64,000 nt of DNA from contig NZ_FNXY01000001.1 in assembly GCF_900108855.1 (NCBI RefSeq), forward strand, positions 620,001 through 684,000. The letters are read 5' to 3'. This DNA is from Dyadobacter koreensis (lineage in GTDB: Bacteria > Bacteroidota > Bacteroidia > Cytophagales > Spirosomataceae). The notes under the pieces were generated by a model. That model was not told the DNA's origin. It saw only the letters and a list, made by a program, of their open reading frames with translations, and searched no databases. The position numbers were made by a program, and so were the translations under genes. Below are positions 35,618 to 44,572 of this stretch, in pieces (the stretch's first letter is position 1; each line of letters starts with the position of its first letter).

Positions 35618-36217
35618 TTAGTATTCGCAGGCAAAAAAAGACATTGCAGACAAGACATTCACTGCAATTCCAAGATCTTTTTCAACCGCAACGCGGAAAA
35701 CTTTCATGGATTTGACCATATGTTTTTTTATGATATTGCGTGAAACGCCGACGATCAATGCGGCTTCATCGTAAGACATTCCCTGTAAGCGGCACAACTT
35801 GAAAATCTTCCGGCTTTGCGGCGGCAGCGTCAAAAGCACAGAATTAATAAAATCCTGGTATTCATCAAACTGCATTTTTTCTTCGATCTCATTGTTGATC
35901 TCAATATAATTACGGATAAAAATGGCGTGGGTTTTTTCTTCCTGCAATACTTTTTTTAAAACATTCAGACTATGATTTTTGCCAACCGTCAGCAGGTAAT
36001 ACTTAAAGGAAAGTACTTCCTCAAGTTTGGTGCGGTCTTCCCAGATCTTTATGAAGATTTCCTGGCATGTATCATTTGTCAGATCCGCAGATTTCAAAAT
36101 GTTAAAAACAAAACGGTAAAGGGCTGGTTTGTATCGATCATAGATTTCGGAAAAGGCCTTTGGGTCTCCCTGCGAAACATGCCTTATCAGTGATTTTTCA
36201 TCCGTATACGGGCTCAT
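35618..36217 (-). CDS. ECF-type sigma-70 factor
   Basis: About 199 residues from the ATG at 36217 ('MSPYTDEKSLIRHVSQGD'); an ORF extends 32 codons upstream but that part does not resemble the family. Region 2 ('FSEIYDRYKPALYRFVFNIL', 'CQEIFIKIWEDR') and region 4 helix-turn-helix ('LPPQSRKIFKLCRLQGMSYD', then 'EAALIVGVSRNIIKKHMVKS') are clear. This is the Bacteroidota-expanded ECF group found with FecR and SusCD. It should drive the SusCD-peptidase operon when released by FecR. Confidence 0.92.
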   Translation of the reverse strand: MSPYTDEKSLIRHVSQGDPKAFSEIYDRYKPALYRFVFNILKSADLTNDTCQEIFIKIWEDRTKLEEVLSFKYYLLTVGKNHSLNVLKKVLQEEKTHAIFIRNYIEINNEIEEKMQFDEYQDFINSVLLTLPPQSRKIFKLCRLQGMSYDEAALIVGVSRNIIKKHMVKSMKVFRVAVEKDLGIAVNVLSAMSFFACEY

Positions 36218-36723
36218 GATTTCAAATTGATGTAAAATATTATCATTGCGTGTTGATTTACTAAAGGCGCAGCTAATAAACATCAGTTTCAAGTTGAAAT
36301 AAAATATGCTCAATAGAAATAAGAGCCATTTTTAATTTCATTAAACCGTTTTATCTATAACAATTATATCTTTTTTTTCGATTTTTGGCAAATTTTATAC
36401 AAAAGTTATTGTTTAATATTGAATTATGAATAAAATCATAATAGTCGGCAGTGAATCCTGACGTGCTGCGCCACTGTTCCGGATTTATTTGGCTGACTTT
36501 CTGCCGGTTTGCAACGCGAAACAATGTCTGTTGACGAACCAATAATCAAAGGTATTGATCCCGGTCTGAGGCTTTTAAATCCATTTTAACCTACAAGATC
36601 AGTCCCATACCATCTAAGCCATTTCAGATTTTAACGTTTTTTTCTTTAAATCTTTTGCCCCGTTTGAAGATGGCTGAGAAAGTCGCGTAAATTTGAAAAT
36701 CTCCTTGGCCAAAAACGCAGAAA
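36218..36723. other. Divergent intergenic region, sigma factor and deacetylase
   Basis: About 500 AT-rich bases containing the promoters of both genes. I did not find an exact TAnnTTTG element on either strand with good spacing, nor any repeat. Confidence 0.4.
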
Positions 36724-37623
36724 ATGTTTCCAATTGCCTTTGACCCCATATATAAGTACCCCGTACAGCAGACGCACCGCTTTCCGATGGATAAATACGA
36801 GCTACTTCCCGTACAGCTGCTTCGGGAAGGTATCGTAGAAAAGACTGATTTTTTCACCCCCCAGCCCATCGCTCTTCAGCCCGTGTATGCCGTGCATGAG
36901 CGTGACTACGTGGATCGTTTCGTTCAGGGACGATTGAGCCCGAAAGAAATGCGAAGAATCGGCTTTCACCAGTCGCCACTGCTGGCTGAGCGGGAACTAC
37001 TGATTACCGGCGGTACGGTTCAGGGTGCTTTGATGGCTCTTCAAACCGGTATTGCTTTCAACATTGCCGGCGGAACCCATCATGCAAGCTATGATCACGG
37101 TGAAGGATTTTGCATGATCAATGACCAGGCGGTGGCAGCCCAGTACCTGATTGACCATAAGAAAGCGCAAAAAGTACTTATCATAGATCTTGACGTTCAT
37201 CAGGGAAATGGGACAGCAAACATCTTCCAGAATCGTAATTTGGTATTTACTTTTTCAATACATGGAAAAAACAACTATCCGTTTCGCAAAGAAAAAAGTG
37301 ATCTGGATATTGGCCTTGACGATAGAACCGGCGATGAGCTGTATCTGAAAACACTGTTCGAAATACTGCCCGGACTAATCGGGCAGGTAAAGCCCGATTT
37401 TATTTTCTATCAGGCAGGCGTCGACATACTTTATACCGATAAGATCGGCCGTATGGCATGCACGCTGCAAGGTTGCCGCCAGCGTGACCAGATGATCTTT
37501 CAACTGGCAAAAAAACATGGAATTCCGCTGCAGTGCAGTATGGGAGGCGGATATTCTGCGGAGCTTCGCACCATTCTGGAAGCGCACGCAAATACCTACC
37601 GGGCCGCCGCAGACATCTATTGA
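36724..37623 (+). CDS. Histone deacetylase-family protein (AcuC-like)
   Basis: 299 residues, class I/IV HDAC fold. Visible catalytic elements: His dyad at 119-120 ('AGGTHHASYDHGEGFC'), zinc ligands D157 and H159 ('IIDLDVHQGNGT'), D234 ('YQAGVDILYTDKIG') and the transition-state Tyr at about 277 ('SMGGGYS'). Bacterial members remove acetyl groups from lysines, polyamines or small molecules; the substrate is unknown here. Monocistronic, with a terminator about 150 bases downstream. Confidence 0.93.
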   Translation: MFPIAFDPIYKYPVQQTHRFPMDKYELLPVQLLREGIVEKTDFFTPQPIALQPVYAVHERDYVDRFVQGRLSPKEMRRIGFHQSPLLAERELLITGGTVQGALMALQTGIAFNIAGGTHHASYDHGEGFCMINDQAVAAQYLIDHKKAQKVLIIDLDVHQGNGTANIFQNRNLVFTFSIHGKNNYPFRKEKSDLDIGLDDRTGDELYLKTLFEILPGLIGQVKPDFIFYQAGVDILYTDKIGRMACTLQGCRQRDQMIFQLAKKHGIPLQCSMGGGYSAELRTILEAHANTYRAAADIY

Positions 37624-37777
37624 AAAGTATTTACAGCTTGCATTTACTTTAAAAAATCTTCCCACAGCAGGCTCCGCTTAACTTAGCAGCTTGTCTGCCC
37701 ACGCTTGCATAGGCAGACATCCTATCTTTTACCGGCATTCAGGTGCATTCTTAAAGCGGTGGGACTAGTATTCCTAC

Positions 37778-37801
37778 GGACCGGTATTACCGGTCCTTTT
37801 T
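37778..37801 (+). terminator. Intrinsic terminator after the deacetylase gene
   Basis: GGACCGG-TATTA-CCGGTCC followed by TTTTT: a 7-base GC-rich stem with a 5-base loop. Confidence 0.85.
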
Positions 37802-37862
37802 GGGCGGGCCTGTACCCGAAGCTTTCAATTAGATAATCAGTGGCCAGGCCACCGCGTAAAAA

Positions 37863-38387
37863 TTATTGGCTTGCCCGAAGCCATGGCTTTAATACTTTGA
37901 TAACAAGTGGCATCACTACCCATGTCAAAAGACCAACCATGACAAAGGCCATAACCAAAAGGCGAAGCAGTAACGGAAAATCTTCAATGAAAGGGTTCAA
38001 AGCAAATGACAACAGTATGCTCGTTGGAAAAACTCCGCAAATCGTGGCAATGGCCATTTTCCAAAGTGGCGGCGGCGTGGGCGAACGAAACCAAGCTTCC
38101 AAACCTGTCAACTGGCGGTAAGTGGGAGGTTCTGTGAGTGTTGCTGCATATGCTTCCCAATCCTTAAAAAGTTTTGAGTTATAGAAAGCATCGCGCTCTG
38201 CTTCATCTTTAAAAGTTCTTAAGATACCAACTTCCCGCCCATCTGTACCGGGAAGTGCTGTGATCATTCCCGCACCCTGCACACCACCATGCAGGAAAGA
38301 ATCACCTAAAAAACGGCGAAGTGCTTCTTTGAATTCCTGTTCTTTTCCAGGAAGTACTTTTCGCGTAATGGCAACATGTACAGGCAT
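37863..38387 (-). CDS. ABM-domain protein with C-terminal membrane helices
   Basis: 174 residues. Residues 1-100 are an antibiotic-biosynthesis-monooxygenase fold ('MPVHVAITRKVLPGKEQEFK', 'REVGILRTFKDEAERDAFYN', 'LFKDWEAYAATLTE'). After a Pro-rich linker come two membrane helices (about 113-135 and 140-165) and a short basic tail. This combination of ABM plus two helices is a known domain arrangement of uncharacterised proteins in many bacteria. It probably places the small oxygenase or sensor domain on the cytoplasmic side of the inner membrane. Confidence 0.8.
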   Translation of the reverse strand: MPVHVAITRKVLPGKEQEFKEALRRFLGDSFLHGGVQGAGMITALPGTDGREVGILRTFKDEAERDAFYNSKLFKDWEAYAATLTEPPTYRQLTGLEAWFRSPTPPPLWKMAIATICGVFPTSILLSFALNPFIEDFPLLLRLLVMAFVMVGLLTWVVMPLVIKVLKPWLRASQ

Positions 38388-38528
38388 GGATATGACGGCT
38401 TAATTTCTTATTTATTTTTTCCCCAAGTTACTACAAGGGAAATGATTTTAAACGGAATTCAAATTGCTATGCATGATAAATACAACAATTTATGGTGTTT
38501 AGACATTAAATAGCGATGGTTTTAAGAT

Positions 38529-39047
38529 TCAGCCTTCCAGCAATCGCGCTGCCGGCAACCTGCCATGGTCGACGGCAGAAGAAAACTGTTCTAAAAGCAG
38601 CCTAAGCTTTGGATTTACGATGTTTTTACAAAACGGCTTATCAGGATTGCTGTAATAATAATTCAGATAACGCTTTTGGTTTAGCTTGAAATTTTGAAAC
38701 GGAATGACCTGTGTTAAGATTTCATCCCGGAACTCATGCTGCAAATTCGCCAGCGCCTGTCTGGAAAGCTGCGCCTGCGGATCGGTAAAAGTATAGATAG
38801 CGGACCGATATTTTGAGCGCATGCTGTGTTTGGATGTACAGCTATGCGTGTGCAGGTGAATTGCGATGAGTACCTCCAATGCAATAGCGTCTGGCTGAAA
38901 ATGAACAATGACAGCCTCAGAAAAAGACAAATGCCGCTCACTTGAAGAAATCCAGCCCTGTTCCACATGCAAAACTCCTTTAAGTGATTGAAAAACTGCT
39001 TCCGTACACCAATGACAACTTCCTCCAAATCCTACCTGACTGACCAT
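38529..39047 (-). CDS. msrA: Peptide-methionine (S)-S-oxide reductase MsrA
   Basis: 172 residues. The N-terminal 'GFGGSCHWCTEAVFQSLKGV' matches the MsrA active-site motif G-C-F-W-C-T-E, with catalytic C11 and His in place of the usual Phe. Other family segments: 'EAVIVHFQPDAIALEVLIAI', 'YRSAIYTFTDPQ' and 'VIPFQNFKLNQKRYLNYYYS'. It reduces methionine sulfoxide (S form) in proteins, using thioredoxin. The His substitution and the short length are slightly unusual but consistent with a divergent active enzyme. No signal peptide. Confidence 0.85.
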   Translation of the reverse strand: MVSQVGFGGSCHWCTEAVFQSLKGVLHVEQGWISSSERHLSFSEAVIVHFQPDAIALEVLIAIHLHTHSCTSKHSMRSKYRSAIYTFTDPQAQLSRQALANLQHEFRDEILTQVIPFQNFKLNQKRYLNYYYSNPDKPFCKNIVNPKLRLLLEQFSSAVDHGRLPAARLLEG

Positions 39048-39488
39048 ATCTCATAATTTTTAAAGATCAACTTAAAAACTATGAAAAGGTTTTAATAAGT
39101 TCAAAAAGACAAAGTTTATACCAATTGAAAACTTCTGAAACCGGACGAACGTATCAACTTATTTACCGGCGAAGAAAATAGTGCCGGGATGTATAAGAGT
39201 TTCCGGCATCGAGTTCACTGCCGATCAAAGGGATAAATATTTTCACCGGCATGAGCTGCTGTTGAAAATGATTGACATTCCCAATAAAGCAGTCCTGCCT
39301 TCAAAACATGCCCCTGCTTTGAGAATACAGCTTAATTCGCGTTAATGAAAATTTAAAAACTTATTTTCTATCAATTCTGGCATATTGCTCAGTAGCCATC
39401 GGTAGCATTAGCCTGTTTAAACGGCACAAACACTTTTAACAACGATCAAGAATCAATCGGTGTTAATAATATTGTGGGTGTATGACTA
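39048..39488. other. Gene-free stretch
   Basis: About 440 bases upstream of msrA and downstream of the glycosyltransferase gene. A small dyad (TGCCGG/CCGGCA) near 39182-39208 is the only structure noticed. Confidence 0.4.
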
Positions 39489-40592
39489 TCATGGTCTAAG
39501 TTTGCCAATTACATCATCGACCGCCTTTTTCATTGCGTCTAGCGCCGCATAGGTGTTGTCTTCCGAAAAACCCGGAAAGGCTAAGGCCTTTTCAAGATCC
39601 GTTTTTAGATCAAGCGAAGACTGGCTTTTTACAAAAAATAATCCTTGTCTATTCAGGTAAGTTGCCAGATAAGTTTGTTCAGACTGACCCGGAGTTGGAA
39701 TCAGAAGCGCCTTTTTCCCCATAAATGCAAGATCCATAAGCGTTGAATAGCCACTCCGGCAAACGACCAGCTCTGCTCTGCTTATTAACCTTGTCAGTTC
39801 TGCCGCGTTTCGGTGAGAGAAATAAACGGTATTGGCAGGAATTTCATCTGAAAAATGCCCATCGGGCTGTCCACCGACCAGAATAAATTGATATCCGGAA
39901 GATTTGGGAATTTGCGCTAGTATTAGTCGTTCCAATATAGAGCGCTGGGGCTCTGGCCCTGAAAGCAGAATCAAAATCTCACCAGAAACCAAACCTTCGG
40001 CCCGCACAGCAGGCACAAGTTGGGAAAGAATGCCGATATAACGAGCGTTAACAGGAATTGTTCCAGGATGTGAGAGCTGCCCGCCAATTCCTTTGTTGTC
40101 AGGCTCGTCCACCACCCAGCAACCATCAAATTTTTCAAGAATGCCATAATGTATACGGCGAAGAATCTGATCTAAAAAAGCACCGCCGCCCGTTTTGATC
40201 AGTAGCTGATGGGTGAGAATAAGCGAAGGGACGCCTTTGATTTTTAAACCATACCGGTTATCGGATATGACAAGATCGTACCGGTTTTGTTGCTGAATAC
40301 GCCGCAGCCAGCGCCTTTCCTTTTGGATCGCCGTCAGGATTTTAGGAATCTGCAGAAGGATTTTGAAAGGCAAGGTTTTACCGCTGCTGCTATACTGAAT
40401 ATGGTAGCCCGGGATGGGCAGAATGGTCAGTCCCGGAAAATTACTCTTTAGAAGTGTCGCAGTCGCCCCCTGAGCAGCCAGCGTGACCTGGCAGTGCTTT
40501 TCAAGCAAATAGCGAATCAGCGGTATGCAGCGAGTTGCGTGCCCCAGCCCCCAGTCCAGCGGAGCGAGCAAAATATTTAATGATCCTGGCAT
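39489..40592 (-). CDS. Glycosyltransferase, MurG/GT28-like
   Basis: 367 residues, GT-B fold. The N-terminal Rossmann half starts 'ILLAPLDWGLGHATRCIPLI', like the family's 'GHG.R..P' start. The C-terminal half carries the nucleotide-sugar site 'AELVVCRSGYSTLMDLAFMG' followed by 'ALLIPTPGQSEQTYLA'. It likely transfers a sugar from a UDP- or other NDP-sugar to a lipid or surface glycan. No glycan genes are nearby, so the acceptor cannot be named; it is not MurG itself, which would lie in a cell-division cluster. Confidence 0.82.
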   Translation of the reverse strand: MPGSLNILLAPLDWGLGHATRCIPLIRYLLEKHCQVTLAAQGATATLLKSNFPGLTILPIPGYHIQYSSSGKTLPFKILLQIPKILTAIQKERRWLRRIQQQNRYDLVISDNRYGLKIKGVPSLILTHQLLIKTGGGAFLDQILRRIHYGILEKFDGCWVVDEPDNKGIGGQLSHPGTIPVNARYIGILSQLVPAVRAEGLVSGEILILLSGPEPQRSILERLILAQIPKSSGYQFILVGGQPDGHFSDEIPANTVYFSHRNAAELTRLISRAELVVCRSGYSTLMDLAFMGKKALLIPTPGQSEQTYLATYLNRQGLFFVKSQSSLDLKTDLEKALAFPGFSEDNTYAALDAMKKAVDDVIGKLRP

Positions 40593-40749
40593 TCAAATCA
40601 ATTTTAAAAGGCTGACAAGCTTCAAAACTGATATCAGCCCAAGCCGGTAGCAAAGATAAGCGCACTTCCCGAATTGTCGTTTAAGAACTGGGCAGAACTG
40701 CCCGCAACCTGGTTTTAGCAAAATAAAAGCCAAGCGGATTGGCCTGGCT

Positions 40750-40785
40750 CAAAAAACAAAAAGACAGGCCGGAGAATACCGGCCT
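40750..40785 (-). terminator. Intrinsic terminator of the DoxX-like gene
   Basis: AGGCCGG-AGAATA-CCGGCCT at 40766-40785. On the minus strand it is followed by GTCTTTTTGTTTTTTG. It lies 25 bases after the DoxX-like stop codon. Confidence 0.85.
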
Positions 40786-40810
40786 TCCATCTGTCCCGAT
40801 TTTATTTTAG

Positions 40811-41209
40811 TCAGACCAGCTTATTTTTCTCTGTGCTTTTCAAAGCCCAGTAAACTAAAACAGGCTGAAAAAAAAGTCTCATAAATCTTTTATTGTCGGT
40901 ATCCAGTCCAAATGCATCTTTTTTATTAAGCCACTGCGAAATATTGCCAGGAAAAACAGCCGTGAAAAATGTAGCGGCGAGTTTACCAACTTTCTGCCGA
41001 TGCTTCTTTGGAGTCAGCACCAGAGCTCCTCCCATGGCTATTTCCACAAATCCTGAATAAAGCACTGTGTCATCCTTTTTTAAGGGTATAACATCGGGAA
41101 CCTGGGCTTTAAATTCCTTTCTGGCAAAGGTAAGATGACTGATTCCTGCGAAGATCAGGCCTGCTCCGAGCGCGATTCGGGCCGCTGTTTGTATGTCTTT
41201 TTCTTTCAT
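40811..41209 (-). CDS. DoxX-like membrane protein
   Basis: 132 residues with about four membrane segments. The N-terminal 'IALGAGLIFAGISHLTF' and the middle 'YSGFVEIAMGGALVLTPKKH' fit the DoxX/DoxD-like family. Family members are small inner-membrane proteins linked to quinone redox or oxidative stress; no specific role can be given. Monocistronic, with a clear terminator. Confidence 0.75.
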   Translation of the reverse strand: MKEKDIQTAARIALGAGLIFAGISHLTFARKEFKAQVPDVIPLKKDDTVLYSGFVEIAMGGALVLTPKKHRQKVGKLAATFFTAVFPGNISQWLNKKDAFGLDTDNKRFMRLFFQPVLVYWALKSTEKNKLV

Positions 41210-41621
41210 AATGGTTTTTAATTTTATTTATCAGTAGCAAATACTATTCCATCAGCGTGCACAGATAAGCTTGTGTAAATCACTTTGAAAGCACATGTTT
41301 CAAAGCAATTAAAGGCAATACAAAATATCTATCAGCTCCCTGATTTTGTCAGGTCAGCCGGCTCTGTCGGTGGAGTTTTTAGCCAGAATGTCAAAATACA
41401 AAAGGCTTCCAAACGCCCAATGCGCATTAAACAGCTTTTTCACAAAACTAATCCGAGCGCCGCATTTTCGGTTGCTGTCAAGCAGAAGAAAGCTTCACTT
41501 GATCAAAATAATAATCTCAGAGATCCTTTTTTCCTAGGTGTGAATGATGCTAAGTTCAACCTCTGTTTTAAACGCAAGAGGCTGAAAAATAAGAAATGCC
41601 TTACAAGCGTCTTCAAAATCG

Positions 41622-41642
41622 TTCGCAACAGGTGTATACCTG
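41622..41642. repeat. 21-bp motif with palindromic core, copy 1
   Basis: Contains ACAGGTGTATACCTG. 19 of 21 bases match 42646-42666. The core pairs CAGGT with ACCTG around 4 bases. Confidence 0.55.
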
Positions 41643-41953
41643 CGTAACAACCAGAACCTGTCGCAATCTTCATAGCCGCCCATAAAATAAATAAATTCGG
41701 TACACCAAATATGACGATCATCATTTTCTCAGCTGATCTTTCCTGGTAAAAGATATTGTGAATGAGATTAAATTTGTAGCCCCAATATGACTTTTACTGA
41801 GAAATATCGCCACATATCTCTCCACTAATTGCCTTTTTTTGCCCAGCTGCAGTTACATGGGACCTGTTCATTGAAAGTTGCATTGGGAATACCTGATTCT
41901 TTTAACAAAATAACTAACTTCGGGAAATGACAAAAAGCAGCTAGTCAGCAGGC

Positions 41954-41990
41954 CAATTCAGCCTTTTTTCTTAAAAAAAAGGCTGAATTG
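41954..41990. other. Perfect 16-bp intergenic hairpin
   Basis: Arms 41954-41969 (CAATTCAGCCTTTTTT) and 41975-41990 with a 5-base loop. The T and A runs are inside the stem, so it is not a standard terminator for either neighbour; it lies 173 bases before the response regulator gene. Confidence 0.6.
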
Positions 41991-42162
41991 AAGGAAGACC
42001 GAAGCATCACGAAGTTTTGAATGAAGGTAAGAAGGCCATGTGTCAGAGAGAAAATGGGTCCGAGGAGCTGAACGTCTATACAGAAATAGAACTAATTCTA
42101 TCATTTTGGCTCAATTGTTGTAATAGTCATTTGATAGAATTTAACGCTATAAAGTATATTTC

Positions 42163-42543
42163 ATGAAAATCTGTATCATCGATGATGATAATACCTGTCA
42201 TTTCATCGCCCGGCTGCTGATAACGAAAATATTGGTCAAGCCCGATATTCTGCAATTCTTTAACGGCCAGGAAGCATTTGATTTTATTGAAACCTGGCAG
42301 CACAACCCCGAATCCTTACCCAGCATTATTCTATTGGATATCAATATGCCTGTGGCGAACGGATGGAGATTTTTGGATATGCTCCGGCAGCTTGGAAATC
42401 AGTACCGCCCGGCTATATACATAACAAGCTCCTCGCAGGACCATCGTGATTTTTCAAGAATGCAAAATTATGATGAAGTAAAAGGTTTTCTTCCCAAACC
42501 GGTTTCAAAAGAGATCTTGGAACAAATTCTCATCGAAGAGTAA
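42163..42543 (+). CDS. CheY-like single-domain response regulator
   Basis: 126 residues, a lone receiver domain. Acidic pocket in 'CIIDDDNTC', phospho-acceptor D59 ('IILLDINMPVANGW'), the Thr/Ser of 'YITSSSQ' and conserved Lys in 'GFLPKPVS'. There is no output domain and no adjacent histidine kinase, so it probably acts by protein contact or in a phosphorelay with a kinase elsewhere. Confidence 0.92.
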   Translation: MKICIIDDDNTCHFIARLLITKILVKPDILQFFNGQEAFDFIETWQHNPESLPSIILLDINMPVANGWRFLDMLRQLGNQYRPAIYITSSSQDHRDFSRMQNYDEVKGFLPKPVSKEILEQILIEE

Positions 42544-42999
42544 CCAAGCAAAAGCTGCCACAGCTATCCATCGACCGGCAGATTTTTATATCTGGTAATA
42601 GAAAATTTAACTTGCCAAAACATCGGTTTTTATGTATGAAAGGTCTTCGCTACAGGTGCATACCTGTCTTGCCGTCGCTCTTGCTGATACAGACCAAGTA
42701 GCTTGCACAAAATCGTAAATCAAAATACTGACGCCGGCAGGTTTACACTAACTGGCGGCACAGCACCTTTTTGCTTCTGGTTTGACAGGTAAGTGTACGT
42801 CGCTTTTGCATTTATTTGGTCAGTACACTGGTTAATTATCCGAGGTATATTTTTGAATGCTCTTCAAAAAAGATTTTAATTCCTGGAATCTGCTATCACT
42901 CTGTAAATAATCAGTCTGCTGCATGCTAACAGGTAGTACTCCTGTGATTAAATAAAGCAGAACCATCCAAAAGCATTTGTCAAAAACTTGCAGGCCTTA
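42544..42999. other. Gene-free stretch before the ankyrin operon
   Basis: Contains copy 2 of the 21-bp motif at 42646-42666. A weak hairpin with a T-run near 42555-42587 could end the response regulator transcript. Confidence 0.4.
42646..42666. repeat. 21-bp motif with palindromic core, copy 2
   Basis: Contains ACAGGTGCATACCTG(T), a perfect ACAGGT/ACCTGT dyad. Same orientation as copy 1 and 1024 bases away, on the other side of the response regulator gene. Confidence 0.55.
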
Positions 43000-43018
43000 A
43001 CTATTTAGACTAAATAGT
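43000..43018. promoter_or_regulatory. 19-bp palindromic operator upstream of the ankyrin-reductase operon
   Basis: ACTATTTAGACTAAATAGT, a perfect 9-1-9 inverted repeat whose central 15 bases are identical to the element at 10070-10084. It lies 74 bases before the ankyrin start codon, the same distance as in the TonB receptor operon. Confidence 0.78.
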
Positions 43019-43091
43019 ATTAATTTTACCACGCAGCGATCAAGAAGGCCTCCTTTTAGCTGCATTTTGCATTTTAACAATAATAAACCCG

Positions 43092-44567
43092 ATGAAAAGA
43101 TTATTTATACTCGCAGCATTTTCTCTGGCTTCGACCTATTGTTTTGCCCAACAGAATATTCTTTTGGAGCAGTCATTTTGGAAAAATGCACCCGATGTAA
43201 ACGCGGTCAAATCACAGATCGAAAAAGGAAACAATCCGGCGCAGTTTAACAGTGCAACGTTTGATCCGGTGGTGCTGGCAATCAATTCCGGTGCGCCAAA
43301 CGCTACTGTAGAATATCTTATCTCACAACCAGGAAACGCAGTTACCAAACTGACGCATGACGGTCGTATTTATATACATTGGGCTGCGAGTAAAGGAAAC
43401 GTCGAGCTGATGGAGTATCTGGTCTCAAAAGGCTCTAAAGCAGATCTTGTCGATAGCCATGGCGCCACGCCGCTGAATTTTGCCGCAGGCGCAGGTCAGC
43501 ACAATACCAAAGTTTACGATATCTGTCTGGCCAATGGTGCAGATTTAAAAAAGGATTTAAATTCGGATGGGGCCAATGCATTACTTTTGGCAATAGCGAA
43601 CGATACAGATTTTACTCTTACCAATTACTTTATTTCAAAAGGACTTGATCTGAAAAGTGAAGATGCCAGCGGAGCGAATGCATTTAGCTATGCAGCAAAA
43701 GGCGGAAATATTGAATTGCTTAAAACCCTATTGAAAAAAGGAGTGCCGGCTCAGGATCAGGCCATGCTAATGGCAGCGCAGGGAACACGTCGCGGGCCAA
43801 ACACGATTGAAGTCTATAAATATCTGGAAACGCTTAACATCAAATCGACGGCAGTAAATTCTAACGGTGAAAATGCGCTTCATATCCTGGCCCGCAAGCC
43901 GAAACAAAATCAAATCATTGCTTATTTTCTTGCAAAGGGTGTTGATGTAAACCAGGCTGACGAAGACGGCAATACGGTATTTATGAACGCAGCTGCAGCC
44001 AACCGCGATACGGCAATTTTGGGAATGCTGCTTCCAAAAGTTAAAAATATTAATCAGTCAAATCTGAAAGGCGTTTCTGCACTGGCCATGGCCATTCGCG
44101 GAAATTCTTCTGAGGCAGTAGCTTATCTTATCGACAAAGGTGCATCCACCAACTTTGCCGATAAAAACGGAAATAACCTTGCTTTCTATCTCGTCCAATC
44201 ATATGCACCGCAAAGATCTGCCGATTTCGACGCAAAATTAAAGGTACTCGAACAAAAAGGGTTTAAAGTGACCACCCCACAGAAAGACGGAAATACCTTA
44301 TACCATCTCGCAGTAGCTAAAAACGATCTTGCTCTTGTCAAAAGTCTGGAAAAACTAGGCGTAGATGTCAATAGCAAAAATAATGAAGGCATCACGGCAC
44401 TGCATAAAGCAGCGATGGTCTCGAACGATGATACGATGATGAAATACCTGTTGTCGATTGGTGCAAAAAAAGATATTGTCACCAACTTTAAAGAAACAGC
44501 CTTTGACCTGGCTGAGGAAAACGAGTCGCTCTCCAAAAATAAAGTAACTATAAATTTTCTGAAATAA
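43092..44567 (+). CDS. Exported ankyrin-repeat protein (paralogue)
   Basis: 491 residues. Signal peptide 'MKRLFILAAFSLASTYCFAQ', a short 'FWKNAPDVNAVKSQIEKGNN' segment shared with the paralogue at 4499-6046, then ankyrin repeats to the C-terminus, including 'GITALHKAAMVSNDDTMMKY' and 'YLLSIGAKKDIVTNFKETAF'. It lacks the Gly-rich insertion of the paralogue. First gene of a three-gene operon: 5 bases to the DUF2271 gene, then a membrane reductase. Such a scaffold may hold a partner in the periplasm (inference). Confidence 0.9.
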   Translation: MKRLFILAAFSLASTYCFAQQNILLEQSFWKNAPDVNAVKSQIEKGNNPAQFNSATFDPVVLAINSGAPNATVEYLISQPGNAVTKLTHDGRIYIHWAASKGNVELMEYLVSKGSKADLVDSHGATPLNFAAGAGQHNTKVYDICLANGADLKKDLNSDGANALLLAIANDTDFTLTNYFISKGLDLKSEDASGANAFSYAAKGGNIELLKTLLKKGVPAQDQAMLMAAQGTRRGPNTIEVYKYLETLNIKSTAVNSNGENALHILARKPKQNQIIAYFLAKGVDVNQADEDGNTVFMNAAAANRDTAILGMLLPKVKNINQSNLKGVSALAMAIRGNSSEAVAYLIDKGASTNFADKNGNNLAFYLVQSYAPQRSADFDAKLKVLEQKGFKVTTPQKDGNTLYHLAVAKNDLALVKSLEKLGVDVNSKNNEGITALHKAAMVSNDDTMMKYLLSIGAKKDIVTNFKETAFDLAEENESLSKNKVTINFLK

Positions 44568-44572
44568 CATCC

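Larger units (their letters stand above)
41210..42162. other. About 950 bases without a supported gene
   Basis: A 120-codon ORF (41285-41647, plus) is very basic and has no recognisable motif; I do not call it. The stretch holds a palindrome-containing 21-mer at 41622-41642, repeated at 42646-42666, and a long AT hairpin at 41954-41990. An uncalled RNA gene is possible. Confidence 0.45.

Noticed and set aside
23017..36217. Polysaccharide utilisation locus
   Set aside because: SusC/SusD are present, but no glycoside hydrolase, lyase or sulfatase accompanies them; the enzymes are peptidases.
39489..40592. murG itself
   Set aside because: GT-B/GT28 signatures are present, but the surroundings contain no peptidoglycan or cell-division genes.
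41285..41647. 120-codon plus-strand ORF
   Set aside because: Very basic, no family motif, no promoter or codon pattern like neighbours; overlapped by another ORF on the opposite strand.
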